This document shows, one piece after another, positions 35,188 through 46,853 of a stretch of DNA of 64,000 bases (positions within the stretch are counted from its first letter, which is position 1; each line of letters starts with the position of its first letter). Under the pieces are notes generated by a model. That model was not told the DNA's origin, searched no databases, and saw only the letters and a list, made by a program, of their open reading frames with translations. A program made the translations under genes and the position numbers. The stretch comes from Allantophomopsis cytisporea (taxonomy: Eukaryota > Ascomycota > Leotiomycetes > Phacidiales > Phacidiaceae), in the NCBI GenBank assembly GCA_024752435.1, contig CP103033.1, positions 806,001 through 870,000 on the forward strand, given 5' to 3'.

Positions 35188-35422
35188 CTATTTTGAAGTA
35201 AAACTTTCGGAGCATGTCGCTTCCGCATCAATAACCTCAACAACCTCACAACCACTCCTCGCGTAAGCAACCATACGCACATACCAGAACATTGCAAAAA
35301 AACTGCAAAAAAAGAAGTTGTTTAGTTGCTCCGATGCTCCGAACTCTCGACGCCTGTAGAGGAGTGAATTGTGGAAATACTTACACAATGAAATCAGATT
35401 TCTGAAGTTGTAAGGGATTTCT
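35188..35422 (-). CDS. Possible small spliced gene, fragmentary
   Basis: Weak candidate. Segment 35422-35387 follows a CTAAC..TGTAG acceptor and ends at a GTAAGT donor. An 84-nt intron joins it, in phase, to 35302-35188, ending in TAG. The joined frame reads NPLQLQKSDFIV, then FFAMFWYVRMVAYARSG and an acidic tail, which looks like a one-span membrane protein. Earlier exons were not found, no family is recognised, and the splice signals could be chance. Confidence 0.22.
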
Positions 35423-36168
35423 ACAGAAGACAAACGTTAGCGAAACAAACACTTTTGGAATTCGAATCGGGAACCTTGGGTAGACACGTCTGGAAGAATT
35501 AGTTAGCGTCTATTCAATTCAACTTGCGTGCGGTATCCAGGGCCGAGAGTTTTTTGCACCGAAACAACTTTTTTGAGAACTGATCGCTCGATTGACAATA
35601 TAGATTAACTGTTGAGTATCGTATGACTCTGTCTGGTACATGTGAGAATGGGTGCTTCACAGAGACATTCTTTGAGGCTCACATGAGGTTCTTGATCATT
35701 CTAGAGCTTTATATACAGTTGTCACTTTGTCTTTACATTGCTTTGATATTTTATAGCTTAGCTTATACTGATACATTATCTTTCTCTGTGATGTTTATAT
35801 GGCTATTGTAAAGATTGCCTTATCTTTCATTTGCTTTCAATTTGATGTTGATCGACCTTAGTGACTTCCTCCTCGTCAGACAACACAACACACTTGCATC
35901 ACTTCCAGATCGTCAACTCCCACACCCAGTTCACTAAAACTTTCCACTAACACTACGGTATGTTGGTTCCTACAATTTCAATTACCACTAACCAATAGGT
36001 GACCCTGGTGAGTATGGGAAAAGGTGGTGAAGATAAGCACTTTATTCATTTTTACATGTTCTTATGTATTCTATATTTACGATGTAATACCGCTGATTTT
36101 CGTCCTCCAGTAAGTGAACTTAATCTAGAAATGCTATGTAGATATGTGGTCCTTGCCCTCTGTTGGTA

Positions 36169-37384
36169 TTATACTCTGCTGGTCCACGCAGCATAAGTGA
36201 CACCATGCACTGCCACCTCTCCATTTTCATTCCTCTCAACGGACTCATCCCTCAGCGCATCTGCGAACGTCTCTTTCGTCTTTTTCAGCTCCTCACCTTG
36301 CAAGACAGCAATCTGACTGAGCGTCGAATATCTCTCCCACAATGCCTCCTCAGATAGCCAAACGGTCCATTCTTCTGTCTCTTCGCCCAATGGCAGACTA
36401 AAGTCAGGAAAATCCTGCTTCAGGGTGTCTTTGAGGGTCTGCAGTGGCGTCGTGTATGTGTGGTCTTTCTCAAACACCTCTTTCCACTTCTGATGGCGAA
36501 AGCGCGGCTGTGAGTCTTCGAAGGTCCAGGTTAGGGCACGTAGTTTTTTCTCCCAGTTTGTTTGGAGTTCCCATTCCTGAGGAGAGTTGTCTATATTGTT
36601 AATTATTGTTGAATTGGGCCAGAATCGAGGAAGGATGGAGGAGAGGATACTTACAGGATTCAACATTCCACTTCGAGACAGAATTTATCGTCAGCATTTT
36701 GGGTCACTTGCGTGAAGATGAGCAGTACTTACAATCATGCCAAACGTAGCACCTGGTCGAAGGACTCTATGAATTTCTTTCAGCGATTCCCGAGTAGCGA
36801 ACCTATTCACATCAGACCAGTATCTCACCTGGATCTTGAAAACGACTCACCAATGGAAAGCCTAGCAAACATCAGTCACAACTCACATCTCAAATATAAT
36901 ACATGTTACATACCTGGGCAGCAATAAGAGCATCTCCCCATGAATTCTCCAGGCCAATGTTTCCTGCATCCCCATCCTTAACCACAACTCCCTCCAACTT
37001 CTTCTCCTCCAGTGTGCTCCGCATGCCCGCATGCGGCTCCACAGCCACGACCTCAAACTTCTCTGGGCGTGCGGCCAGTAACTCGGTGAATTTACCCGTG
37101 CCAGCCGCCAAATCCACAATTCGCGCGCCTTGCTGCCCCGCAACGCCAAGGTGAGTAAGAAGCCTGTCGACTATGGATGGTGGGTAAGTCGGGCGGTGTT
37201 TATCATAAGTTGCGCCGTCCTGGAAACCTTTGTCGGCTTGGGCTTTAAGCTTGAAGGAGGGTTGGGAGGCCATTGTTGATTGATGAGAGTTTCTCACAAT
37301 TGGATATTGATTCTGAATTAGGAGTCGAAAAGTGGTTTTCTTGGAGATTTGAGAACCTTGCACAAGTAATTTTGGAAAGTTCAT
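36169..37384 (-). CDS. SAM-dependent methyltransferase with two micro-exons
   Basis: A class I methyltransferase from five exons: 37384-36914, 36861-36851 (11 nt), 36802-36733, 36670-36655 (16 nt) and 36590-36169. Introns are 52, 48, 62 and 64 nt and every phase fits. It gives 329 residues, or 292 if it starts at the second strong ATG (37273). Motifs: ATYDKHRPTYPPSIVDRLL, motif I RIVDLAAGTGKFTELLA, VVAVEPHAGM, and AQAFHWFATRESLKEIHRVL joined across the 11-nt exon. After it come LRPGATFGMIWNVESYN and a C-terminal helical part. This is the layout of fungal Crg1/trans-aconitate-methyltransferase-like proteins; the substrate is unknown. The first 37 residues contain no Asp or Glu and several Arg and Lys, so the long form may carry a mitochondrial presequence. 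Confidence 0.85.
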
Positions 37385-40274
37385 GGTGAAGCTGGCGCAA
37401 TACAGCTTGTCTTCTTGGTGGTCAGCAGCGCGAGGCTGTTCCCCGCCATTGCATCATCCCGCGATCGGGTGCACAAGGCTACGTGCGAGGCTGTGATGCA
37501 GATCAAGAGGTTGAGGCTTGTCACTTGAGAATCGATGTAATCTCGTCGAAGCGATCCATTAAACTCGTAGCAAAAGGGTTTATGGCTACTAATTCCTATG
37601 GCTTGCAGGTGCACCGAATGGCTTTTGATGTTGGAAGAATTACATGAATACTATGCTTCTGGAAGTTCTTCCACCTCGTGCTTGTTCCTAGGTAGAGTGT
37701 TAAACTTTGCTGCTTGAGAACATGACTCTTACTGGAAACAACGAGGGAAACTCTTTAGTGAATTGAGAATACTTTTGACACGGTCTTCTCCCTTTTCTTT
37801 GGAATAAGTGAATACTCTGCTGAATGTCACCTATATTCTCCGCTGTTGATTATCAGGGTATTCAGAACACTTCCCTCAACTGTTCTATCTTGTGTTAGGC
37901 GTATACATGATATTGGTATAAGAACGGTTCGGGCAAATGTTAACGTTTGATACTCGAAAGTGCGCCCTTCTGGCATTTCTGACCCGGCTAAATTCAAGAG
38001 TTCCAACAGTTTGAACTCTCAATGTCCATCTCGATATACGTGCATTAACCTTCTGATCACAAGCTCCCCAGGACCAACATACCTCGATAATTGCCGCCGA
38101 ACGTCTCGAATCAATGATCAACCAACTTCTCGGTCCTTATCCAAACTCAGAAAATGATCTACCCATGCACAGCTCTTAAGCGCCTTGCAGCACACCTCCC
38201 CAGGCACTACAACATAATCTGTGGTCAGAAGAACAAACTCATTCCTTCTACAAGCACTTGGGACACGCTTGTGTGTCCTCGGAACATATGCTGGTTGGGA
38301 TTGATTCTGCTGGAGATGGAAGAAGCAAGTCCCTGGCAGTAGCAGGGATGCATGCGTCTGTATTGGTCTGCAGCTTGAGACATATCCTTAGCTATCCGAG
38401 TCTGCGGAAGCCAAAAGACGGCTGCTCAATGCAGAGACGGGGGGTCCGGTCTCATGGAGAAGTTGAAGTCTCCATCGTTGGTATCTTGCACATCCTCGGT
38501 ATCAGTTCCTTCATTTTCAAGGGTCTCCCATAATCCCCATATCACCTCGGACTATGGCTGATATTTGATATTATGTTATCATGGCATAATTATTTTAATT
38601 GTGTTTATGGCTGCAGAAGCCAAGAAGTAGCTCTCACAGCTGACAATATATCTGATGGGTTTCCTATTCTCATCCACATCTCCGGTCATAGTGGTGGTGG
38701 AGCAACGTACCAATGTTCAAGGTTCGCTGGTAGAACACAGGCATTACTTACGTACTTTGACCGAGGCAATCTGCAAAACAAATGAAAAGTCAAGCAAACG
38801 GGACGACATTGCGGATGCCGCGAGATGTGACCAGAAAAACAAAGTATGAAAATCTGAAGAAAGGTAACTGAAATGATAGTCTTATCTTCAAGCTCTTCAT
38901 CATCACTATGAGTTTGTCGTTACACATCCATGCCAAGCTCCTGGCCCCCACATCATCCCTCCTCACACAGCATATATCCAGTGGTAAAGTGATTGTTGGA
39001 TGTTGTACAATGTCGCTCACCTTACTTACCTTGCATCTCCAGCCTGACACTTCCACTGACACTGATCGTTTCGTTTGGCGCCCATCGTTCCCCAACTCTC
39101 GCAAGTTTCCGTACACTTTTGGATACCTTCGCATCCACGTTCCGGGCCGACACGAGAAGCAACTGTAGGCACTGGGATTACGGCGCGAATCGCCAGTGCA
39201 TGAAGGGCAAATATGGGGAGGAGGAGAGATCACCTGCAGTGCAGTGTCCGCCACCCTCTGCCCCAGCTCCCCACATGCTGGAGCCGGCATGTTGGGTAGA
39301 CCACGGATTAGGAAGGCGGTAATATGTGATTGTGTGATTTGTGTGATGGCGGCGAACGGCGCAGTCAGCAAGGGAACTGAGGAACATAACGTAGAAGTAA
39401 AGAGAGAGAGGCGGAGAGAGCGCGCGAGATACAGCACGTAAGAAATCATGGGTGCAGTCCCGAAGAGGAGTAGATGATCTATGAGGTTAGAGATTAGATG
39501 TGAGGGCAGAAGAAGACGGAATATTTTGATCTCATGTGCTTTGTGTCTTGAGTTGATGTGAGGGTTGAGGGGGTCGAGGGGTGTGTCTTCGGAGGGCATT
39601 TGAGAATGCGCGATGTCTGTCATGCGTACAATCAGTCGACCGTAGAGTACAGAGGTACTACGTACAGTACCAGAAATCTGTAACACAGGAATGCAATGCT
39701 CGCTCATCCAAAAATCATAAGACGGTGTATGGTATGGTATGGTTGTCGTATGGAATTGCCGATACGTCCAATTCCTGATCCCTTTCTATATAATTGATTT
39801 TCCGACTTCGACAGACAGCATAAGGTATATCTATTTTTCATCTATCGCTCATTTCTTATTCGTTATTGTTCATCTATTATTCATCTATTCACAATTCTGA
39901 CTTATCAGATCCAGCACCGGCAAACATCTGCATCGAACGACGTGCAGCCTCCCAATCCCATCTCACGCTTCTCACCTCGCCAGCCCAACTCTGCAGCTGG
40001 AAACATTGGGTAGCGACAACAAGACCTCAAAAACGAACGTCTGCGCAATAGGCTCCAACATCATCGACCAATCCCTCTGCCCACGCATCATTGCCTCATC
40101 CATCGCCTCAGCATATCAGCACCGCCAATCCCTCGCCCAAGAAACACCTGATGCCAAAGCTAGCCACGCAATGATCCCAGCGCTGCACAACCTACCATGA
40201 AGTCGCCGACGCCTCCGCAGGTCCACTCTCCGCCGACTCCCCTCCCACCGCAGTGAACTTCCACGGGCACAATC
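37385..40274. other. Large intergenic region, one long unexplained frame
   Basis: 2.9 kb with no recognised gene. The only long frame is 305 codons on the minus strand at 38790-39707. The stretch 39290-39430 is rich in GTGTGAT and GAGAGA runs. The last few hundred bases before 40275 are C-rich and likely hold the promoter and leader of the Cnl1-like gene. Confidence 0.45.
38790..39707 (-). other. Orphan 305-codon open frame
   Basis: Opens with ATG and is longer than most chance frames here. The product has a central hydrophobic part (FGTAPMISYVLYLARSL, then LLTAPFAAITQI) and scattered cysteines but no domain I know. Codon use does not resemble neighbouring genes, and no splice pattern is needed or suggested. 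Listed because of its length; it may be chance in a stop-poor, GC-richer stretch. Confidence 0.15.
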
Positions 40275-40805
40275 ATGGCGTCGCCGTCAAATTCCGTGCC
40301 GGACACCTCGCTCGGGCTCACGGCGGACGAGATCACTCTGCTGCGACACCACCAGCAGCTGGCAGCCTCGACGGCGGGTGGATCATCATCGCGCGCAGCT
40401 TCACGCGCCTCATCCGCAGGTCTACTGCTGCTCGATAGCTCGTCACTGAGTGCGCTGAGCAGGCACTTCGATCGTCTCATGCAGCAAATACAGGCGAGAC
40501 TCGAGTATCTCTCCCAGCAGAGCCAGATTGTTGTCACGCAGCAGTATGATCGTGCCGGCAACGCAATCGAGCTGGCGGACGCGGAGATCGCGCGCTTTCA
40601 TGAAATTTTAAGACAGATTGATGAGTTGGAGGTGGATTTCGATCGGATTAGACATATCAAAGAGATTGTGAGTGACTTTAGGAGGAGAGTTGAGGACTTG
40701 GAGAGGGAGCTAGATGCGAGTGAGAGCGGGCATAGACGTAGTCATGGCCACGGACATAAGCATCGCAGTCATCATGACAGTAGCTCCCGGAGACATCGGA
40801 GATAG
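40275..40805 (+). CDS. BLOC-1 subunit Cnl1-like protein
   Basis: A 176-residue intronless protein. The N-terminus has LGLTADEITLLRHHQQ, followed by a Ser/Ala-rich linker, LLLDSSSLSALSRHFDRLMQQI, and a long coiled coil at about residues 60-155 including NAIELADAEIARFHEILRQ and DFDRIRHIKEIV. It ends in a His/Arg/Ser-rich tail. This matches my recollection of fungal Cnl1, a subunit of the endosomal BLOC-1 complex that tunes Rab activity. Other short coiled-coil proteins cannot be excluded. The start lies in AATCATGG with no upstream in-frame ATG nearby. Confidence 0.62.
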   Translation: MASPSNSVPDTSLGLTADEITLLRHHQQLAASTAGGSSSRAASRASSAGLLLLDSSSLSALSRHFDRLMQQIQARLEYLSQQSQIVVTQQYDRAGNAIELADAEIARFHEILRQIDELEVDFDRIRHIKEIVSDFRRRVEDLERELDASESGHRRSHGHGHKHRSHHDSSSRRHRR

Positions 40806-41402
40806 GAGGATGATTTTGAATATTTTGGAAGATCATGATTGCTGTTACTAGGAGCTCAGTGCCGAGATGTCATCACGATGTCTAGGCTGATGGTAAAGAC
40901 AAGTTATCGAAAAGGAAGACGGGAGCCTCACGGCTGGAAAAGGAGACAGGAAAGCCTCACGGCTCATATGGGTTGGCGCTGATAACAGCTTTTCGTTTGT
41001 GTAGTGATACCCCCACGAGGCAAGGAAAGCCATTGGTCAATTGGAAGTGGGGAGGAATTACGAGGGATATGAACACATTGTAATATGTTTTGAGACTTCA
41101 AAGGATGTAATTCAAATATTGATTATTTTTCCATTAACCGGAGTTCAATGTATGAGACACTGGATAATGTAATCTGGAATTGATCCCTCTATGTACCCAA
41201 CACTCCTATACTGTCATCAATCATAAAAGATCCTGCTGATTACAACAACAATAACAGATTCCCAACGCCGCATCATCCTCCATTGTAAGAAATTAAGTGA
41301 CCACCCCAAAGCAGACACTAGTCAATGCTCGAATAAACGCCTCATGACCTCGTAGCTATACGTACACCCTATTACCCCAATATATCCAATCTCAATATTT
41401 TC
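40806..41402. other. Intergenic between convergent genes
   Basis: 3' flanks of the Cnl1-like and NIMA genes. GCCTCACGGCT occurs twice, near 40926 and 40954. No gene seen. Confidence 0.45.
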
Positions 41403-43688
41403 TTATCTCCTGATGACTGGCTTGTGCTTGATTAGGAATGGTGAAGGCATGTCATCCTTTTCTGGGTCCCAGGTAACAGGCTCGTTCTGGATCATACGAA
41501 TACCGTAGCCTCTCTTGCCCTTTGGGCTGCTCATCATATCGCTATCCATATCAACTGGTCGACCGCCAGCTCTGGCTTGTGCGAGTTCAACCAGAGTGCG
41601 ACCCTTTGGTGCCGAATTGGCCGCCTTCAGTGCCATGTTGTTCTTGATGGCAAGCTTGTTCAAGTCATCCGCATCACCGGCCGATTTAGCGGACTGGTTC
41701 TTACGTGAGAAGCTGGGCTTGCGGGCTGGAGCAAGATTGGCGGCATCGGTAGCTAAAGATGCACTCGATGGAATCTTTGAGAGTCGGCGAGATGGAGAGC
41801 GGCTTGGCTTCTCCTTTAGACCATTGCTGCTACTTTTCTTCTGCAAGGTTGGGACAGTTGGGGCAGATTTCTGCTGCTTGGCTGCGGCGAAGATGTTCTC
41901 CCGAGTGGGAGGTCGCTGAGTTGGAGCGGTACGCTGCGAAACTAGAGCTGGGCGTGCAGCAGCCACCTTAAATGGATTGGATGTTGAAGTCTTTCCACGT
42001 GTTGGCGATGGTACTTGAACATCATCGTCATCTTCGTCATCAGAAGGAATCATTGTTGGCTGCCATCTCTCTCGAGCATCGATGTTGGCAGCAGCAAAAA
42101 TGTTGCCGCCTCGCCCAAGAGGCTTTGTTTGGGCATGTCTTCGTGGCGACAGCGATAATGAAGCAATAGACATAGGGGATGGTTCACCCATCTCAACATC
42201 CATTGGAGTTCCAGGAATGTTGAACATGGTCTGAGCCCTGCTGAAAGGCGTTCGAGTAACCTTCACGGGTTTCACTGGCTCCGGCGAATCCATAGAAAGC
42301 TCTGTAAGATCCGTGCTGGATGAGATGTCGCCATCGCCACACGTGCTAATCGATGACAGAGGGATGTCGCTCTTCACTGAAGAGGAGAAATCTGTCGAAT
42401 CTCCATTTTGGTGGTTTGATGCAATGAAGTTCTGAACCTCTTCCTCGACTCTAGTCTTGACCTCAGTTGCAAATTGCTTGTTGAGACGTTCAACTTCAAG
42501 TTGAACTTGACGATCAATCTCCAATCGAGCCTTAACCTCCCATTCCCGTCGAAGTGCTGCATCGATGTCTCTCTTCTCGGTATCCACTTGTTTGAGTTTC
42601 TCTTCCACCTCAAGAAGACGTCTTGCGGTAGCTTCCTCCTTGGTCTTAAGCATTCGAGACAATTCGACAACTTCTTTTTCTTTTCTCATCAATTTCACCA
42701 CTGGAAGATTCAGAAGAGTAGCAGTGTCTGGACGCTTATCAGGGTTGACTCTCAAACAATCCTTAATAACTGCCATGAGTTCTGGAGAGTATACACTTGG
42801 AAGTGGCGCAATTTTGCCTTCTTTGATTTTCTGCACAAGCTGAAAGTGAGACTTGGCATTGAACGGAGGTTCTCGAGAACACAATTCGTATATAATGCAC
42901 CCCAATGACCAGATATCGGATTTGAGCGTGTATCGTTCCGCCGCACAGATTTCGGGGGACATGTAGAATGGGGTCCCCACATATGTTGATGCAAAGTCGT
43001 GTGATTGCATAATTTTGGAAAGGCCAAAGTCACCCAACTTGACAGAATTATCTTCACCAAGGAAAACTGGGGAAAAATCAGTAATGGTCCCCAAAGGGTA
43101 ACATAAAACAATTGAACATACCGTTCTCTGGCTTCAAGTCTCGATGCAAGATCATAACACCACCGGATGGTGTTCTCGGTCTAGCAGTATTGCCTAAACC
43201 CATGACGTTGCTTCCAACCTCTGGTGGATCAACACCATAGTGACATCTGTAGAGAGCTGTGACCAATTGGGAGAACATGCTCCAAACAAATCCCTCCTCA
43301 GCGTACTGCTTCTTGACCTGCAACTCCTTGATGACGCGACCGAGATCACCATTTCCGCAGTATTCCATGTAGAGATGTAGGTCTTGTGTCGTCTTCAAGT
43401 GTTCTCTGTGGTAGTAGCCGACGATATTTGGATGTCTTAAAGATGATAGAATAGCAAATTCGGCATGTAGCTGCTCTCGTTCCTTTTGCGACATTCGAAT
43501 ATAGTTGATCTCCTTGCGACACAGAACCTGTCCATCAACGCGTCTACGAACTTTTCGAATAATACCAAAGGATCCATGACCTGGAATGGTTAGCAACATT
43601 GATATATATCAACGTAGTTGCTTAGCTGCAAAGAGGTTCAATGCATACCAATTTTCTCAAGAACTTCGTATTTATCCCCTTCAGCCAT
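41403..43688 (-). CDS. nimA: G2/M protein kinase NIMA
   Basis: Mitotic Ser/Thr kinase that drives entry into mitosis in moulds. Exons 43688-43649, 43580-43122 and 43066-41403, with 68- and 55-nt introns and matching phases, give 720 residues, close to the 699 of Aspergillus nidulans NIMA. The kinase domain shows GHGSFGIIRKV, LCRKEINYIRMS with K36, LHLYMEYCGNGDL, a mould-specific insert (DPPEVGSNVMGLG..) before ILHRDLKPEN, LGDFGLSK, and the T-loop ASTYVGTPFYMSPEICAAE. A coiled coil at about residues 310-410 would serve dimerisation. The tail is Ser/Pro-rich with many TP and SP sites, expected Cdk targets, and ends in a basic stretch. The short first exon holds MAEGDKYEVLEKI. It diverges from the ankyrin-BTB gene. 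Confidence 0.95.
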
Positions 43689-44327
43689 AATCGCAAATAT
43701 TTTGCTCTGTCGACAGAGCCTTTGAAAGATCTGATTTTGTCGTTAGTGGTTGGAAAGAGCAAAAGCCATACGCATTTGCTCTAGTTGTTGAATCCGGGAG
43801 GTAGTGTTTGTCGACTGATTGGCGTGAAATAAGAATGAAAGATTTCGAGAGAGATGCTGGAGAGATTGGGTAGTATTGGTGTGGTGGCAGGGTCAACAAT
43901 GGCTGCCATAGCAACGGCCGGCCGCCAGAACACGACCCGCGACATCCTTAATGACTAGTAGTATCAAGCTTTAAGCAATGCGGTCATTGCATGCATCAAA
44001 GCCTTTCTATATTGAGACAATTGCATTTCAGTTTATTCCAATTTCTCGATATAAATTCGAATAAATACATTTATTCTTAGATTTCTGATTCCGTTGATAC
44101 ATCATATGAAATGCAATCCTTCTTCGCGCCGCACGTGTTGGTAATTTAGCGCTTTAAACGCCGTTTATGCCTGATATTCCGATATTGATGCCTCAGCCTT
44201 AGAGACCTTGAATGCTCCGTAATCGATAAGTAACAATGAAGCTTGCCACTTACAATTTCAATCCTCTGCGTAGACCATTTAGGCCTACATCTTGTCTGCT
44301 GCTGGCCAGCATCTTTAAAAATACAAC
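43689..44327. promoter_or_regulatory. Divergent promoter region, nimA and ankyrin-BTB gene
   Basis: 639 bp between two start codons pointing apart. It holds one CACGTG at 44132-44137 and AT-rich sequence around 44030-44100. No other motif is clear enough to name. Confidence 0.5.
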
Positions 44328-46369
44328 ATGGTACTACGGAAAGATCAACTAGAGGTTCAGCTCAAGGATGAGCATCAACTCATTCGAAATGGCGTTTTGA
44401 GAGACGATAGTCCGCTTGATGTCAGCGAGGAATTCGGAAAGCTATGTGATGCATGTCGGCGAGGCGATCTGAAAGGCTGCCAGGAAATGATAACGACCGG
44501 TATCAATATAAATGCGCGAGACCAGTTTGATTATACACCATTGATTTTGGTGAGCCTCATCTAAATCTTGAACATACGCAGCTTTCTTGTTATGTCCTAA
44601 CATTTATATTAGGCTAGTTTGTGTGGCCATTACGAAGTCGTCCAGCTCCTGCTTGAATCTGGAGCGCTTTGCGAGAGAGATACATTTCAAGGAGAGCGCT
44701 GTCTGTACAATGCCTTGAACAACAAGATTAGAAACCTTTTATTGCAGTATGATTACTCAAAAAGCACCGATCCCTTGCAACCATTGGCATCGCATATTAC
44801 AGCATTACTCACACGAACACATCCAAAAACCTCCGATATCCAGCTCAATTCATCCGTTGAATCATTTAACTTACACAAATTTGTTCTTTCCGCAAGATCG
44901 CCATATTTCCAGAAGAAACTTTCTGTAGCACCGGAGACTACTGTCTGGAAACTTGCAAGCACTATTCCCACGGAAGCTTTCCATGTCGCATTACGATATT
45001 TATACTTGGGCGACGTCCCATCAGATCTAGGCATCACTTCTAGAAGTCGTGTCTCTGAAGATGAAGTACTCAGGGGCATCGACAAGATCAGTAAGCAACT
45101 GGAGATTGAGTCGTTATGGGAAGGAATTCTGTCTGGTGGAGATCGTCGCATTGCAAGACAAAGGCATCAGGATGAGGTGACTCGCGGACAAAAGCAGCTT
45201 GAGGCCTGGTTCCATGATAATGTCTTGAAGCACAAGATGGATGTCGATACCACGAGGGTAGCTGAGGTTAAATGGAATAGAGACAACGGAGTCTTTGCCG
45301 ATGTCCTTCTTCGTGCAGACCAAGATGACGAGGAGGACTTGGATATAGCTGATCAAGACCGTCCTACTGTCCGTACAGCTGATGGTCCTCTGAACGGCAT
45401 CCCAATTGGCCCTTCTTCGCAGCTTCAAGAAGCTCAAAAGTCTAAAAGATCCACGCTCTTTCCTGCTCACCGCGCGATGTTGACTCGATCGGAATACTTC
45501 ATGACTATGTTTTCATCCGAGTTCCAAGAGGCGCAAGTCACCGAGCACTTGCAGATTATTCCTGTAGACTGTTCGCCTCAAGTACTCGAGGTTATTCTAA
45601 AATTCTTATACACTGAGAAGGCTGATTTTGGACTTGATGTGGCACTTGATGTTCTCTTGGCTGCCGACATGCTTTTCATCGAGAAATTGAAATCTAAAGC
45701 TGCTATTATCATAAGCACACTTGGAAATGGTACAAGTGATGCGCTCGTCGATAGAACCCATGCTGATGCGAGTGATGAAATCGAGTACGAACCAGTCAAT
45801 GTCTACGATGTCATTCGTGCTGGGTGGCTTACTCGGGTACAAAGGTTGGAAGAATTCGCTGCGCGTTACCTTGCATATAGACTGGAAGACTACATTGATG
45901 AGGAAGATTTTGAGGATCTTATTAAAGAAAGTGCTTCTCGAATTGAGAAACGTCAAGAAACCGATAGTATTGAGCTTTTAGACGAGTAAGAACCCATCTA
46001 TTTTGCATTATGCTCCTACTAACATGTTTCAGTATTCGGTTTTACCTATCAGAACGATTCCGTTTGCGATTTGAGGATTCAGGTCTTGAAGATATGATGG
46101 ATGAGAATGGCGAATTAGATGCCGAGAAAGCACAAAGCTTGTCAGAGTCTCTTCCTCGTGGTGGAGACAACACAGACGAGGCTATAGATGTTACTCCACA
46201 TGCCAGTGTTGCAAAGGCGGCTGATTGGTCTGACCCTACCTCAACCGGTGTTATAAGGACACTTGATGGTGATATTGCTGGTGATGAGTTCGCTTCTGAT
46301 GCAATCAACTACCAAGTGCTTCTGGGTAAGATCGATGCTTTATTGGATAGACTGAAGTTAGATGCATAA
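44328..46369 (+). CDS. Ankyrin-repeat and double BTB/POZ protein (ABTB1-like)
   Basis: A 643-residue protein from exons 44328-44549, 44613-45985 and 46033-46369. Introns are 63 and 47 nt and phases fit. Ankyrin repeats lie at about residues 33-115 (EFGKLCDACRRGDLKGCQEM, then GHYEVVQLLLESGA). A first BTB domain begins near residue 148 (SDIQLNSS, NLHKFVLSARSPYF). A second lies at about 290-430, with a charged insert and LFPAHRAMLTRSEYFMTMF. An acidic C-terminus follows. Ankyrin plus two BTB domains is the ABTB1/fission-yeast Btb3 layout; such proteins are substrate adaptors for Cul3 ubiquitin ligases. The adaptor role is inferred from the family. Confidence 0.85.
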
Positions 46370-46853
46370 ACATGAGAATATTTTCTTAGCTTGTATACTA
46401 TCTTTTCTGTCAGACGCATTTATGCTGTGATTCAGTTCCCTGCCATTTTTACTTCACTTGTCTCCAAATATGGTACAAGCAACTGGCATCCAAGACCGGA
46501 CTTTATTATCTGCAAGTATGGGGAGGTAGCTTTGTAGCATTTTTCGAAGCGCTTTAGTGAGTATTCTTAGAGCTGCGGATGTGATGCAGCGACAGTCTGG
46601 TTTTGTGCTGCCTGTCAACGCATGACCTCTCACGCGACTTCACTTCATATCTTTCTCTCACTGTAATAACTTCCACTCTCACTTTTCTTCCTCGTCCACA
46701 TATTAAACGTTGAAAATCCCTCCCAAACTCCTTTACGAAACAGTTCAAAACTTTAAGCCAACTTTATACCTTGACTAGTATTCTGGGAAAGCCCTATCTG
46801 GTAGAAAATTCCAACCTTCGAGGTTTCAGCATCTTGGTGCTGGGATAACCAAG
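46370..46853. other. Intergenic, no gene seen
   Basis: 3' flank of the ankyrin-BTB gene and upstream region of the Rec8 gene. No frame of note. Confidence 0.45.

Larger units (their letters stand above)
34914..36168. other. Intergenic with CAG repeat and one weak small-gene candidate
   Basis: 3' flank of the mannosidase gene, a (CAG)9 run, a possible small spliced minus-strand frame at 35188-35422, and AT-rich sequence beyond it. Confidence 0.4.
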
